Positions 1-9,474 of a DNA stretch of 64,000 nt are shown piece by piece. The number at the start of each line of letters is the position of its first letter. Positions within the stretch are counted from its first letter, which is position 1. A program made the translations under genes and the position numbers. The notes below the pieces were generated by a model. It was not told the origin of the DNA, searched no databases, and saw only the letters and a list, made by a program, of their open reading frames with translations. This DNA comes from Variovorax brevis (GTDB lineage Bacteria > Pseudomonadota > Gammaproteobacteria > Burkholderiales > Burkholderiaceae_C): positions 372,001 to 436,000 of the forward strand of contig NZ_JASZYG010000001.1 of the NCBI RefSeq assembly GCF_030317105.1, written 5' to 3'.

Positions 1-1401
1 GCCGTCGTCTCCGGCGTGGTGTGCATCGCGGCGGGATTCGCGCGGCTGGGCTTCGTGACCGAGCTGCTGTCCAAGCCGATCCGCTACGGCTACATGAACG
101 GCATCGCGCTCACGGTGTTGCTGAGCCAGTTGCCCAAGCTCTTCGGCTTCAAGGTGGAAGGCGAAGGGCCGTTGCGGCAGGCGTGGGCCCTGGGGGAGGG
201 CGTGCTGGCCGGCAAGACGCACGGCCCGAGCCTGGCGATTGGCGGCGCGACGCTGGCGCTCATCCTGCTGCTGCAAAGGGTGCCGCGCGTTCCGGCCGTG
301 CTGGTGGGCGTGGTGGCGGCGACGCTCGCGGTCGGCTTGTTCGGCCTCGAGCGCTTCGGCGTTGCGGTGCTCGGCCCGTTGCCGCAGGGCCTGCCGGCGC
401 CTTCGCTGCCGCTCGTGAGCATGGCGGATCTTCAGCCGGTGTTGCTGGGCGGGCTGGCCGTGGCGCTGGTCGCCTTCGCGGACACGAGCGTGCTGTCGCG
501 CGTCTATGCGGCGCGGATGCAGACCCGCGTGGATCCGAACCAGGAGATGGTGGGCCTGGGCGCTGCCAACTTCGCGGCTGGCTTCTTCCAGGGCTTTCCG
601 ATCAGCAGCAGTGCCTCGCGCACGCCGGTGGCCGAGGCGGCAGGCTCGCGCACGCAACTCACCGGCGTGGTGGGGGCCATCGCGATTGCGGTGCTGCTGG
701 TGGCGGCGCCGAACCTGCTGCGGCACTTGCCGAGCGCGGCGCTGGCGGCAGTGGTCATTGCGGCGGCGCTGGGCCTCATCGTGATCGCCGATCTGCGCCG
801 CATCCACCGCATCCAGCCCTGGGAGTTCTGGCTGTCGCTCGTGTGCTTCGCGGGCGTGGCGGTGTTCGGCGCCATTCCCGGCATCGGCATCGCCGTGGGC
901 ATTGCGGTGATCGAGTTCCTGTGGGACGGCTGGCGGCCGCATTCCGCGGTGCTGGGGCGGGTGGACGGGCTCAAGGGCTATCACGACACCGGCCGCTATC
1001 CACAGGCGCACCGCGTGCCCGGTCTGGTCCTGTTCCGCTGGGACGCGCCGCTCTTTTTTGCCAATGCGGAACTGTTCCGTGACCGGGTGCTGGCGGCGGT
1101 GGCGGATTCGCCCACGGCCGTGCAGTGGGTCGTGGTCGCGGCCGAACCCGTGACCAGCGTGGACGTGACCGCCGCCGATATCGTTGCCGAACTGGACGAC
1201 AGCCTGCAGGCGCAGGGCATCGAGTTGTGTTTTGCCGAGATGAAGGACCCGGTCAAGGACAAGCTCAAGCGCTTCGGCCTGTTCGCCCGCTTTGGCGCCG
1301 AGACTTTTCACCCGACCGTGGGCGAGGCGGTGAAGGCCTACCTGCGCAGCCACGACGTCGCGTGGCGGGACTGGGAAGAGGAACCGGCGCGCCCTGTATG
1401 A
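1..1401 (+). CDS. SulP family anion permease with STAS domain (5' end outside window)
   Basis: Inner-membrane SLC26/SulP-type transporter, probably moving sulfate or a related anion by symport or exchange. The reading frame is open from base 1, so the N-terminal membrane segments lie outside the window. Visible are several hydrophobic Gly/Ala/Val-rich segments, the SulP-like stretch around FPISSSASRTPVAEAAGSRT, and a C-terminal cytoplasmic STAS domain in about the last 120 residues (FANAELFRDRVL, then SVDVTAADIVAEL). In typical STAS domains a DxSG-like phosphorylatable segment lies there; here it reads SVDVTA, as in many SulP proteins. It ends about 100 bases before the regulator gene. The family is clear; the substrate is not shown by the sequence. 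Confidence 0.88.
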   Translation, partial: AVVSGVVCIAAGFARLGFVTELLSKPIRYGYMNGIALTVLLSQLPKLFGFKVEGEGPLRQAWALGEGVLAGKTHGPSLAIGGATLALILLLQRVPRVPAVLVGVVAATLAVGLFGLERFGVAVLGPLPQGLPAPSLPLVSMADLQPVLLGGLAVALVAFADTSVLSRVYAARMQTRVDPNQEMVGLGAANFAAGFFQGFPISSSASRTPVAEAAGSRTQLTGVVGAIAIAVLLVAAPNLLRHLPSAALAAVVIAAALGLIVIADLRRIHRIQPWEFWLSLVCFAGVAVFGAIPGIGIAVGIAVIEFLWDGWRPHSAVLGRVDGLKGYHDTGRYPQAHRVPGLVLFRWDAPLFFANAELFRDRVLAAVADSPTAVQWVVVAAEPVTSVDVTAADIVAELDDSLQAQGIELCFAEMKDPVKDKLKRFGLFARFGAETFHPTVGEAVKAYLRSHDVAWRDWEEEPARPV

Positions 1402-1499
1402 CCCCTTGCGATGTGCCACGCCCACGCCCATCACCCCACGCCACGGCGCCGGAGTAGACTTCCTGCCCCGCCTATCCAGCGCCAACTGCGACCATCCAA

Positions 1500-4187
1500 G
1501 TGAATCTTGAAGCCGGCAGTGCCAACGACGACCTGCTGCTCAAGGTCTCGCCCCCGCGCGTGCAGCGCCATCTCATTTCCCGACCGCGCCTGCTGGCGAG
1601 CGATGCCGCTTTCCACGGTTTTCCGGCCATCCTGATCCAGGCCCCTGCCGGCTTCGGCAAGACATCGCTGCTGGCGCAGTGGCGGCTGGAGCACCTGTCG
1701 CATGGCGTCGTCGTCGCCTGGCTTTCGGCCCAGGCGCGCGACAACCCGGAGCGGCTGGCCCAGGCCCTTGCGCTGGCGGTACGGCAAGGGGCCGGGCGGC
1801 CGAGTTTCGGCCATGTGCTGCTCGAAGCTGTCGGCCCCGGCGGCCTGGAAGGCATCACCATCTGGCTGGCCGAACTGGCCCAGACGGCGCTCGACGTGGT
1901 GCTCTTCGTCGACGAGGCCAATCGCCTCCCGCCGGCCTCGCGCGAGGCCCTGGCTTACCTGCTGCGCAACGCGCCGCCCAACCTGCGCACGGTGGTCGCC
2001 GCGCGCCCGGATTGCCATCTGGACATCGACGACCTCATCGCCTACGGGCAGTGCGTGGTGATGGGGCCGGCCATGCTGCGCCTCCGGCTCAACGAGACGC
2101 TGGAACTGGTTCACGGACGCTTCGGCACCCGGGTGGACAACGACACGGCCGCGCGCCTGCACGAGCTGACGGAAGGCTGGCCGCTGGGCGTGCAGCTGGC
2201 GCTGACGGTGATCGCCCGGGGTGCCGACGCGCGGGCCGACGTGGCGGGCATGGCCGCGCTGGGCGGCGCGCTGCGCGACCACATCCCGGCGCTGCTGCTG
2301 GCCAATCTGGAGCCCGAGGATCGCGAGTTCGCGACGCGCATTTCCATCCTGGACAACCTGCATCCGGATCTTTGCCGTGCGGTCGCCCAGGCTGAGGATG
2401 CCGCGGAGCGCCTTGTCCGGCTGGGCCGCGACACGCCGGTCTTTGTGGTCTCGGAGCAGGGCGAGTGGCTGCGCATGCACATGCTGGTGCGCGACGTGCT
2501 GCGCCAGGCTTTCGCCGGATTGCCGGCAAAGCAGCAGGCCGCATCGCACGCGCGTGCCGCCACTTGGCTGGCGGAACGCGGGCAGCTCGAACAGGCCGCC
2601 CGCCACGCGCTGATCGCAGGCCAGAACGAAAAGGCGTATGAGCTGACCGAGCGCAGCCTTTATGAATCCATCATGGCGCACGGGCGCCAGGGCGTGGTGC
2701 TCGAATGGCTGAACCAGTTGCCCGCCGCCGAGCTCGACCGGCGGCCGCGCGTGCTGCTGGCCGTCGCCTGGACGCTGGCGGCCAGCGAGCGCCACGAAGA
2801 TGCGGGTCGCTTCGTCGACCGCATCCTCGCGAAATCCGAGGTGAATGACGCGCTGCGCTGCGAGTGCGCGCTCATCCTCAGCGGCGCGGCGGTATTTGCC
2901 GACGATCCGGACCTCTTCGCGCAACTGCACGACCCGTGGGCCGAGTCGCCGCCGCTGCGCGATCCGCTGCTCCTGCAGGTGCACGCCAACCGGACCGCGT
3001 ACCGCAGCCTGCTCGAGGGCGATCCGGCCCTGGCGCGGCTGCGGCAGCAGCAGTCGCCGCGGGGCGACTTCGGCCGCGGCTATATCGGGCGATGGGGCGA
3101 ACTCATCATCGGCCTGAGCTACGTCTGGGAAGGCCAGGTGCAACTGGCCGACAGCCTGCTGCAACCCGCGCTGGCCAGTGCAGATGCCGACCTCGGCCGG
3201 CGCAGCCGCCTCAGCTGCATGCTTGCGGCGCTGCTGGCGTCTGCGGTGTGGGAGCGCGGGCGACCTGGCGACGCCGCCGCGCTGCTGGCCGACCGGCTCG
3301 ACGTGCTGGAGCACGGCGGCTTGCCCGAAACCCTGTTGCTCGCCTACCGCACCATGGCCCGCATGGCGATGGCCGACGGCGCCGAGCACCGCGCCATGGA
3401 ACTGCTGGCCGGGCTGGACGCCGTGGGCACGGCGCGTGCGCTGCCGCGCTTGCGCGTCGCCAGCCTGGTCGAGCAGGTGCGCATGCACGCGCGCCGCTAC
3501 CGCGCGCAGACCTGCCACGCGCTGTGCGAGCGCATCGACGCCATGCTGGACGGCGACGACCTGCCGAAAGGCCGTTTCTGGCGGCGCAGCGTCGATGCCT
3601 TGCGAGGCCTCGCCAAGGGCTATGCAGCCATCGCCGCCCAGGACTGGCGCGGCGCACTGGAACCCCTGGCGCGCGCCGGGGAACACGCGCAGCTGATCCG
3701 GCAGGAACGGCTGCACATCGAGCTGCTCGCGCTGCGTGCCTTTGCCCTGGACCGTTGCGGCGAAAAGCAAGCCGGCGCGCTCATGCGCGAGACCATGGAC
3801 CTGGCCGCCAGCTACGGTCTGGTGCGCGTGTTCGACGACGCCCATCCGGACGTGGGCCAATGGGCGCGCGAGATCGGTGGGCAGGGTGGGGCGCCGGTTG
3901 TGCGGCCGCCATCGCCCGCACCGGCTGCGGTGCTTGCGGCCCCGTCCGAGCGCGAGGCCGCGCGGCACATCGCCACGCGCGGCATGGTGCTCACGCCCAA
4001 GGAGCGCGAAGTGCTGGATTTGCTGGCCCGCAACCTCTCCAACAAGGAGATCGGCCGCGCCATGCAGGTGGGGGAAACCACCATCAAGTGGCACGTGAAG
4101 AACCTTTTGGCCAAGCTGGACGCCGGCACGCGCAAGGAGGTCGTCGTCCGCGCACGCATTCTGGGCCTCATCCAGCCGACGGCCTGA
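1500..4187 (+). CDS. MalT-like LuxR family transcriptional regulator (STAND ATPase)
   Basis: An 895-residue regulator with the MalT/large-LuxR plan. A P-loop (APAGFGKT, residues 48-55) opens an NTPase domain with a Walker B-like VVLFVDEAN near residue 140. A long helical TPR-like sensor region follows, and a C-terminal LuxR helix-turn-helix occupies about residues 828-893 (LTPKEREVLDLLARNLSNKEIG). The start is GTG at 1500; no earlier in-frame start gives better homology. Such proteins bind an inducer through the TPR region, oligomerise with ATP and activate transcription. It lies directly upstream of, and codirectional with, the catabolic operon starting at 4383, so it is the obvious candidate activator of that operon (inference). 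Confidence 0.9.
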   Translation: MNLEAGSANDDLLLKVSPPRVQRHLISRPRLLASDAAFHGFPAILIQAPAGFGKTSLLAQWRLEHLSHGVVVAWLSAQARDNPERLAQALALAVRQGAGRPSFGHVLLEAVGPGGLEGITIWLAELAQTALDVVLFVDEANRLPPASREALAYLLRNAPPNLRTVVAARPDCHLDIDDLIAYGQCVVMGPAMLRLRLNETLELVHGRFGTRVDNDTAARLHELTEGWPLGVQLALTVIARGADARADVAGMAALGGALRDHIPALLLANLEPEDREFATRISILDNLHPDLCRAVAQAEDAAERLVRLGRDTPVFVVSEQGEWLRMHMLVRDVLRQAFAGLPAKQQAASHARAATWLAERGQLEQAARHALIAGQNEKAYELTERSLYESIMAHGRQGVVLEWLNQLPAAELDRRPRVLLAVAWTLAASERHEDAGRFVDRILAKSEVNDALRCECALILSGAAVFADDPDLFAQLHDPWAESPPLRDPLLLQVHANRTAYRSLLEGDPALARLRQQQSPRGDFGRGYIGRWGELIIGLSYVWEGQVQLADSLLQPALASADADLGRRSRLSCMLAALLASAVWERGRPGDAAALLADRLDVLEHGGLPETLLLAYRTMARMAMADGAEHRAMELLAGLDAVGTARALPRLRVASLVEQVRMHARRYRAQTCHALCERIDAMLDGDDLPKGRFWRRSVDALRGLAKGYAAIAAQDWRGALEPLARAGEHAQLIRQERLHIELLALRAFALDRCGEKQAGALMRETMDLAASYGLVRVFDDAHPDVGQWAREIGGQGGAPVVRPPSPAPAAVLAAPSEREAARHIATRGMVLTPKEREVLDLLARNLSNKEIGRAMQVGETTIKWHVKNLLAKLDAGTRKEVVVRARILGLIQPTA

Positions 4188-4249
4188 GTTCCTGACACCC
4201 TGGCCGCCTGCCAGGGAGGGGCCCAACCGCCCCCCAAAGCGAGGTCCTC

Positions 4250-4270
4250 CCCCCTCCGCCAAGGAGGGGG
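4250..4270. repeat. GC-rich palindromic repeat CCCCTCC-N5-GGAGGGG, copy 1
   Basis: The stem CCCCTCC (4251-4257) pairs with GGAGGGG (4263-4269), extended by one more C-G pair, around the loop GCCAA. It lies in the 195-base gap between the MalT-like gene and the dioxygenase. Related copies occur at 28145-28187 and 30518-30536. It may end transcription of the regulator gene, though no clear T-run follows. Confidence 0.6.
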
Positions 4271-4382
4271 TCTGAACCCGCTCCGAATCCTATTCTTCAG
4301 CCTGCAAGGTCGCAAAGGCGGCCACCCGATCAACAACGGGGCTGGCGAATCGAAAGCCGGCCTCCAACAACGGAGACAAGGC

Positions 4383-5306
4383 ATGAACGCAACCATCCAC
4401 GCAGACACGCAGCAAGGGGCCCCCGCTGTCGTCTCGGCCGCCGCACTGAAGACCTCGATCAAGGTCGAGCAACTCACCTGCACCATCGGCGCCGAATTGT
4501 CAAATGTCGACCTCGGCGCCGCCTCGCGCGATGCGGAAACGGTCGCCGAAATCCGCGGCCTGCTGCTCAAGCACCGCGTGCTGTTCTTCCGCGACCAGGA
4601 CATCACCCGCGCCGAGCACGTCGCTTTGGCCCGCCACTTCGGCGACCTGGAAGACCATCCCGTGGCCGGCAGCGATCCGGAGAACCCGGGCCTGGTGCGC
4701 ATCTACAAGTCGCCCGAGACGCCCAACGACCGCTACGAAAACTCGTTCCACACCGACGCCACCTGGCGCGAGAAGCCGCCTTTCGGCTGCGTGCTGCGTT
4801 GCGTGGAATGCCCGCCCGTGGGCGGCGACACCATCTGGGTCAACATGGTCGAGGCGTACAACCGCCTGCCGCAGGACATCAAGCAGAAGATTTCGACCCT
4901 GCGCGCCCGCCACAGCATCGAGGCCAGCTTCGGCGCCGCCATGCCGATCGAGAAGCGCCTGGCGCTGCACGCCCAGTTCCCCGATGCCGAGCACCCGGTG
5001 GTGCGCACCCATCCGGAAACCGGCGAGAACGTCCTGTTCGTCAACGCCTTCACGACGCACTTCACCAACTACCACACGCCGGACAACGTGCGCTTCGGCC
5101 AGGACTACACCTCGGCCGGCCGCGACCTGCTGGGCTACCTGATCGAGCAGGCGGCGGTTCCCGAGTACCAGGTGCGCTTCCGCTGGAAGAAAAACAGCAT
5201 GGCCTTCTGGGACAACCGCAGCACCCAGCACTACGCGGTCATGGACTACCCCCCGTGCCACCGAAAGATGGAACGCGCCGGAATCGTCGGCGAAGCGACT
5301 TTCTGA
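4383..5306 (+). CDS. TauD/TfdA family Fe(II)/2-oxoglutarate-dependent dioxygenase
   Basis: 307-residue cytoplasmic oxygenase of the TauD/TfdA family, which couples 2-oxoglutarate decarboxylation to hydroxylation of a substrate (taurine, 2,4-D, alkyl sulfonates and others). The facial triad is visible: His123 and Asp125 in SFHTDATW and His283 in TQHYAV. A downstream Arg (294 or 298, in CHRKMERAG) would bind the 2-oxoglutarate carboxylate. Length is normal for the family. It is the first gene of the eight-gene operon, with GGAG seven bases or so before ATG. Substrate is unknown: a YeiH-type exporter in the same operon would fit a sulfonate, and the downstream CoA ligase and BKACE would fit an organic acid. 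Confidence 0.9.
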   Translation: MNATIHADTQQGAPAVVSAAALKTSIKVEQLTCTIGAELSNVDLGAASRDAETVAEIRGLLLKHRVLFFRDQDITRAEHVALARHFGDLEDHPVAGSDPENPGLVRIYKSPETPNDRYENSFHTDATWREKPPFGCVLRCVECPPVGGDTIWVNMVEAYNRLPQDIKQKISTLRARHSIEASFGAAMPIEKRLALHAQFPDAEHPVVRTHPETGENVLFVNAFTTHFTNYHTPDNVRFGQDYTSAGRDLLGYLIEQAAVPEYQVRFRWKKNSMAFWDNRSTQHYAVMDYPPCHRKMERAGIVGEATF

Positions 5307-5349
5307 TCGGCCCTTCCTTTTTTCCCCAATTTCTCTACGAGGTCTTCAA

Positions 5350-6408
5350 ATGAACTTTCTCGACGGCTCCCTCTATCCTGAAAACCAGCAACCCCTGATC
5401 ATCACCGCCGCGCCGTACGCGCCGTCGTGGGTGCCCTCCGACTTCCCCGAGGACATCCCCGTCACGATCGACCAGCAGATCCAGAAGGCGGTCGACTGCT
5501 ACAACGCCGGCGCCACCGTGCTGCACCTGCACGTGCGTGAACTTGACGGCAAGGGCAGCAAGCGCCTGTCCAAGTTCAACGAGCTCATCGCCGGCGTGCG
5601 CAACGCCGTGCCCGAGATGATCATCCAGGTCGGCGGCTCCATCAGCTTCGCGCCGGAAACCGAAGGCGCCGCGGCCAAGTGGCTCTCCGACGACACGCGC
5701 CACATGCTGGCCGAGCTCGACCCCAAGCCCGACCAGGTCACCGTGACCATCAACACCTCGCAGATGAACGTGGTGGAGCACTGGGAATACGAGGACTACA
5801 AGGGCACCTCGATGGAAGACCCGGCGGTCTTCAATGCCTACAAGGAAATGACCGTGCCGGCGCAACCGGGCTGGGCTGAAGAGCACATCCGCCGCCTGAA
5901 CGACGCGGGCATCCAGAGCGCCTTCCAGTGCTACAACATCAACAGCTTCGAGTCGGTCGAGCGCCTGATGCGCCGCGGCGTCTACAAGGGCCCGCTGGTC
6001 ATGAACTGGGTGGCCATCAGCGGCGGCATGGACCAGCCGAACATCTACAACCTGGCCAACTTCGTGCGCGCCACGCCGGACGGCGCGGTGCTGACGGTGG
6101 AAAGCTCGATGCGCAACGTGCTGCCGGTCAACATGATGGGCATCGCCATGGGCCTGCACGTGCGCTGCGGCATCGAGGACAACCTGTGGAACCAGGCCCG
6201 CACCGAGAAGATGAGCACGGTCAAGCAAGTCGAGCAACTGGTGCGCATCTCGCGTGAGTTCGGCCGCCCGATCGCCACCGCACAGCAGGCGCGTGAGATC
6301 AGCAAGATCGGCGTGTTCTACGACACCGTCGAGGAATCGCTGCTGGCCAACGGCTTCGCGCCCAACCGCAACGGCGCCCACCAGGGCTTCCTGCGCAAGG
6401 CGGCTTGA
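5350..6408 (+). CDS. BKACE family beta-keto acid cleavage enzyme (DUF849; 3-keto-5-aminohexanoate cleavage-like)
   Basis: 352-residue TIM-barrel enzyme of the BKACE family, which condenses a beta-keto acid with acetyl-CoA and yields acetoacetate plus a new acyl-CoA. The N-terminal strand ITAAPYAPSW and the metal-binding HLHVRE motif (near residues 58-63) are characteristic. The family's founding member, Kce, acts in lysine fermentation, but other members act on dehydrocarnitine, beta-ketoadipate and similar substrates, so the specific name should not be transferred. It follows the dioxygenase by 43 bases and precedes the hydrolase by two. Confidence is high for the family and low for the substrate. 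Confidence 0.9.
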   Translation: MNFLDGSLYPENQQPLIITAAPYAPSWVPSDFPEDIPVTIDQQIQKAVDCYNAGATVLHLHVRELDGKGSKRLSKFNELIAGVRNAVPEMIIQVGGSISFAPETEGAAAKWLSDDTRHMLAELDPKPDQVTVTINTSQMNVVEHWEYEDYKGTSMEDPAVFNAYKEMTVPAQPGWAEEHIRRLNDAGIQSAFQCYNINSFESVERLMRRGVYKGPLVMNWVAISGGMDQPNIYNLANFVRATPDGAVLTVESSMRNVLPVNMMGIAMGLHVRCGIEDNLWNQARTEKMSTVKQVEQLVRISREFGRPIATAQQAREISKIGVFYDTVEESLLANGFAPNRNGAHQGFLRKAA

Positions 6409-6410
6409 AG

Positions 6411-7055
6411 ATGAGCGTTGCAGCGACCATGCCGACGGTGCTCATCGTCCCCGGACTGCGCGACCACGTGGACGCGCACTGGCAGACGTTGCTGGCCGCC
6501 GAGCTTCAAGCGCGCGGAACCCGGGTCCGCACGGTGCCGCCGATGGGCCGCACCGACCTCGACTGCGCGGCGAAGGTCGCGGCGATCGAGTACGAGGCGC
6601 AGGCCATCGACGGCCCGCTGATCCTCGTGGCGCACAGCGGCGGCTGCGTGATGGTCGCCCACTGGGCACAGCAGACCAAGCGCGCCGTTCACGGTGCGTT
6701 GATGGCCACGCCGCCGGACTTCGAGGAAGCGATGCCCGAGGGCTACCCCTCGCTGGAGGCGCTGCGCGAAGGCGGCTGGCTGCCGGTGCCGCGCGAGCGC
6801 CTGCCGTTCCCGAGCATCGTCGCCGCGAGCCGCAACGACCCGCTGGCGCAGTTCGAGCGCGTGGCCGATCTGGCACGCGGCTGGGGCAGCCATCTGTATG
6901 ACCTCGGGGCCGTCGGCCACCTGAATCCAGCCTCTGGATTCGGCGCGTGGCCGCTGGCCGAGGCCTTCATCGCCGCGCTGGTACGCCAGAAGAGCCATGA
7001 AGGCGCGAGCGGCGACAAGGCATCGATGGCCGACCACGGGTCAGCCGAAGTTTGA
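6411..7055 (+). CDS. RBBP9/YdeN-type alpha/beta hydrolase
   Basis: 214-residue small serine hydrolase of the RBBP9/YdeN type. The N-terminal strand TVLIVPGLRDHVDAHWQ, the nucleophile elbow VAHSGGCVM with Ser followed by Gly-Gly, an Asp-containing SRNDPLAQF strand and a C-terminal VGHLNP with the catalytic His make up the triad. The frame could open at a TTG at 6405 overlapping the BKACE stop, but ATG at 6411 two bases after that stop is the better start. It sits inside the catabolic operon and may hydrolyse an ester or lactone intermediate there (inference). Confidence 0.8.
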   Translation: MSVAATMPTVLIVPGLRDHVDAHWQTLLAAELQARGTRVRTVPPMGRTDLDCAAKVAAIEYEAQAIDGPLILVAHSGGCVMVAHWAQQTKRAVHGALMATPPDFEEAMPEGYPSLEALREGGWLPVPRERLPFPSIVAASRNDPLAQFERVADLARGWGSHLYDLGAVGHLNPASGFGAWPLAEAFIAALVRQKSHEGASGDKASMADHGSAEV

Positions 7056-7078
7056 GAAACACATCAAGGAGACACACC

Positions 7079-8050
7079 ATGGCCAAGGCCATTCGCATTT
7101 ACGAAACCGGCGGTCCGGAAGTCCTGAAGCTGGAAGACGTCGACGTGCGCGAGCCGGGCCCCGGCCAAGCGCGCGTTCGTCACACCTACATCGCCGTCAA
7201 TTTCATCGACATCTACTTCCGCACGGGCCTCTATCCGCTGCCGCTGCCCAATGGTCTCGGCTCGGACGCCGTGGGTGTCGTCGAGGCCGTCGGCCCCGGC
7301 GTGACCGACGTCCGCGTGGGTGACCGCGTCGGCTACCTCATCGGCCCGCAGGGTTCGTATTCGCAGGCTCGCGTGATGCCGGCCGACGTGCTGATTCCGC
7401 TGCCCGAGGGCGTGTCGGACCGCACCGCCTCGACCCTCATGATGAAGGGCATGACGGCGCAGTACCTGTTCCGCCAGGTCTATCCGCTCCAGGGCGGCGA
7501 GACCATCCTGTACCACGCGGCCGCGGGCGGCGTCGGCCTCATCGCCTGCCAGTGGGCGCGCGCCATGGGCGTGACGATGATCGGCACGGTCAGCTCGGAC
7601 GAGAAGGCCGAGATCGCGAAGGCCAACGGCTGCACGCACACCATCGTGACTTCGCGCGAGAACATCGCCGAGCGCGTGCGCGAGATCACCGACGGCAAGG
7701 GTGTGCCCGTGGTCTACGACTCGGTGGGCAAGGACACGCTGATGGCATCGCTCGACAGCCTGTCGCCGCGCGGCACGCTGGTGAGCAACGGCACGAGTTC
7801 CGGCCCGGTCGTGATCGACACGATGCTGCTGGCGGCCAAGGGGTCGCTGTGGCTGACGCGGCCGGCGATGATGCATTACATCCAGCCGCGCGCGCACATG
7901 CTGTCGATGGCCGACGAGCTGTTCGGCCACGTGCTGGCCGGCAAGATCGTGAGCGAGCCCAAGCAGAGCTTCGCGCTCGCCGACGCAGCCCACGCGCACC
8001 GCGCGCTCGAATCGCGCAAGACCACCGGCGCGACCGTGCTGGTTCCCTGA
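7079..8050 (+). CDS. Zinc-independent quinone oxidoreductase (Qor-like, MDR superfamily)
   Basis: 323-residue NADPH-dependent oxidoreductase of the zinc-lacking medium-chain family. The Rossmann motif AAGGVG is at residues 148-153, and the family segment VNFIDIYFRTGLYPLPLP lies near residues 40-57. No catalytic or structural zinc cysteines are present, as expected for Qor. The frame opens at a TTG at 7052, but ATG at 7079 preceded by AAGGAG is the start. Its 323 residues match E. coli QorA closely. In this operon it could reduce an enone or quinone intermediate. Confidence 0.88.
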   Translation: MAKAIRIYETGGPEVLKLEDVDVREPGPGQARVRHTYIAVNFIDIYFRTGLYPLPLPNGLGSDAVGVVEAVGPGVTDVRVGDRVGYLIGPQGSYSQARVMPADVLIPLPEGVSDRTASTLMMKGMTAQYLFRQVYPLQGGETILYHAAAGGVGLIACQWARAMGVTMIGTVSSDEKAEIAKANGCTHTIVTSRENIAERVREITDGKGVPVVYDSVGKDTLMASLDSLSPRGTLVSNGTSSGPVVIDTMLLAAKGSLWLTRPAMMHYIQPRAHMLSMADELFGHVLAGKIVSEPKQSFALADAAHAHRALESRKTTGATVLVP

Positions 8051-8065
8051 CGCAGCGAGGCCACC

Positions 8066-9427
8066 ATGGACATGCACGCGCTCGACGCGAAGAAGACGGG
8101 TGCCGACAGCTATCTGTTCGGCCCGCGCCAGGCCTGGTTCGCCTTTGCGATGACCATCGGCCTCATGATGGTCGACTACATCGACCGGCAAGTGATCGTC
8201 TCGCTCTTTCCGCACCTGAAGGAGGCTTGGGGACTGTCGGACAAGCAACTCGGCGCACTGGTCTCGGTGGTGTCGGTGACGGTCGCGCTGGCCGCGCTGC
8301 CGATTGCGCTCTTCGCCGATCGCGGAAGCCGCGTGAAGAGCATCGTCGTGATGGCCACGACCTGGAGCCTGGCCACCATCTCCTGCATGTTCACGCGCAA
8401 CTACAGCCAACTGTTGGCAGCGCGTGCCGTGGTCGGGCTGGGCGAGGCGGGCTATGGCGCCGTCGGCTCGGCGCTGATCGCCAGCCACTTCCCGGCGCGC
8501 ATGCGTGGTGCGCTGCTGGCGGGTTTCTTTGCAGCGGCGTCGGTGGGTTCCGTGCTCGGCGTGATGCTGGGCGGGCTCATCGCCGCGCGTTGGGGTTGGC
8601 AAGCCGCCTTCGGGGTGGTGGGCATTCCGGGCCTGGTGCTGGCGCTGCTCTATGCCAAGGTGCGCGACTACCGCACCGTGGACCTGACGCCGCGGCTGGA
8701 CCGCGCCACGCGCTCGACCGGCAGCGCCGTGCGTGCCATCGTCCAGGCGCTGACCCGTTCGCGCACCATGCTGTGGGTGTGCATCGGCGGCTCGGCACAA
8801 CTGATCGTCGTGTCGGCCATCTGGGCCTGGCTGCCCAGCTTCCTGAACCGCGTGCATGGCCTTGCGCCGGACCGCGCGGCGATCAGCGCGGCCATGGTGG
8901 TGCTCAGCGGCGCCGTCGGCAGCGTGGTGTGGGGCGCGTTGATTGACCGTGCCGGCCGTGGCCGCCCGCGTGCCAAGTTGCAGGTCATGGCGCTGTTGTG
9001 CATCACCTCGCTGGTTGTGCTGGTCCTCGCATTCGGTGCGCATCGATTCGGCATTGCGATGACGGCCCACGCCCAGTTCCTGCTGGTCATCTTCGGCGGC
9101 TTCCTGATGACCTGCACCGTCGGCCCGGTCTCGGCCGTGGTGATCGACGTGATCCACCCCGGCATCCGTGCCACCGGCGCCTCGGTGCTGGCCTTGTTCC
9201 AGAACCTGTTCGGCCTGGCGGCCGGGCCCTTCATCGCCGGCATCCTGTCGGACGCGTGGACGCTGGAACAGGCGCTGACGGCCATGCCGCTCTTCGCCGT
9301 GGTGGCCGGTTGGGCCTTCATGCGTGCCTCGCGCAGCTACGAACCGGATCTGCAGCGCGTGGGCCAGACCCTGAAGGATGAACAAGCCGCCCTCAACACC
9401 AATGCGGCCCACAGCGCCGTCGCGTGA
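8066..9427 (+). CDS. Major facilitator superfamily transporter
   Basis: 453-residue inner-membrane carrier with about 12 predicted membrane segments. The MFS signature between segments 2 and 3 reads FADRGSRVK, and VGLGEAGYGAVGSALIASHFP resembles the spinster/organic-acid type. It begins 15 bases after the oxidoreductase gene and lies in the operon with a CoA ligase, so uptake of the operon's acid substrate is the natural role, but export is not excluded. Confidence 0.85.
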   Translation: MDMHALDAKKTGADSYLFGPRQAWFAFAMTIGLMMVDYIDRQVIVSLFPHLKEAWGLSDKQLGALVSVVSVTVALAALPIALFADRGSRVKSIVVMATTWSLATISCMFTRNYSQLLAARAVVGLGEAGYGAVGSALIASHFPARMRGALLAGFFAAASVGSVLGVMLGGLIAARWGWQAAFGVVGIPGLVLALLYAKVRDYRTVDLTPRLDRATRSTGSAVRAIVQALTRSRTMLWVCIGGSAQLIVVSAIWAWLPSFLNRVHGLAPDRAAISAAMVVLSGAVGSVVWGALIDRAGRGRPRAKLQVMALLCITSLVVLVLAFGAHRFGIAMTAHAQFLLVIFGGFLMTCTVGPVSAVVIDVIHPGIRATGASVLALFQNLFGLAAGPFIAGILSDAWTLEQALTAMPLFAVVAGWAFMRASRSYEPDLQRVGQTLKDEQAALNTNAAHSAVA

Positions 9428-9474
9428 CCGCGCTGCCCCCAAACCCTTGATCGAATCGAATTGAAAGAACGGAC

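Noticed and set aside
1431..4262. 943-residue open frame on the minus strand opposite the MalT-like gene
   Set aside because: Low-complexity, His/Arg/Gln-rich translation without any domain; an effect of GC-rich codon use in the real + strand gene.
5350..6408. Lysine-fermentation enzyme Kce
   Set aside because: No other lysine-fermentation gene is present; the BKACE family has many substrates, so only the family is called.
7064..9442. 792-residue minus-strand frame across the oxidoreductase and MFS genes
   Set aside because: His/Asp/Gly-rich shadow translation; both + strand genes have full family motifs.
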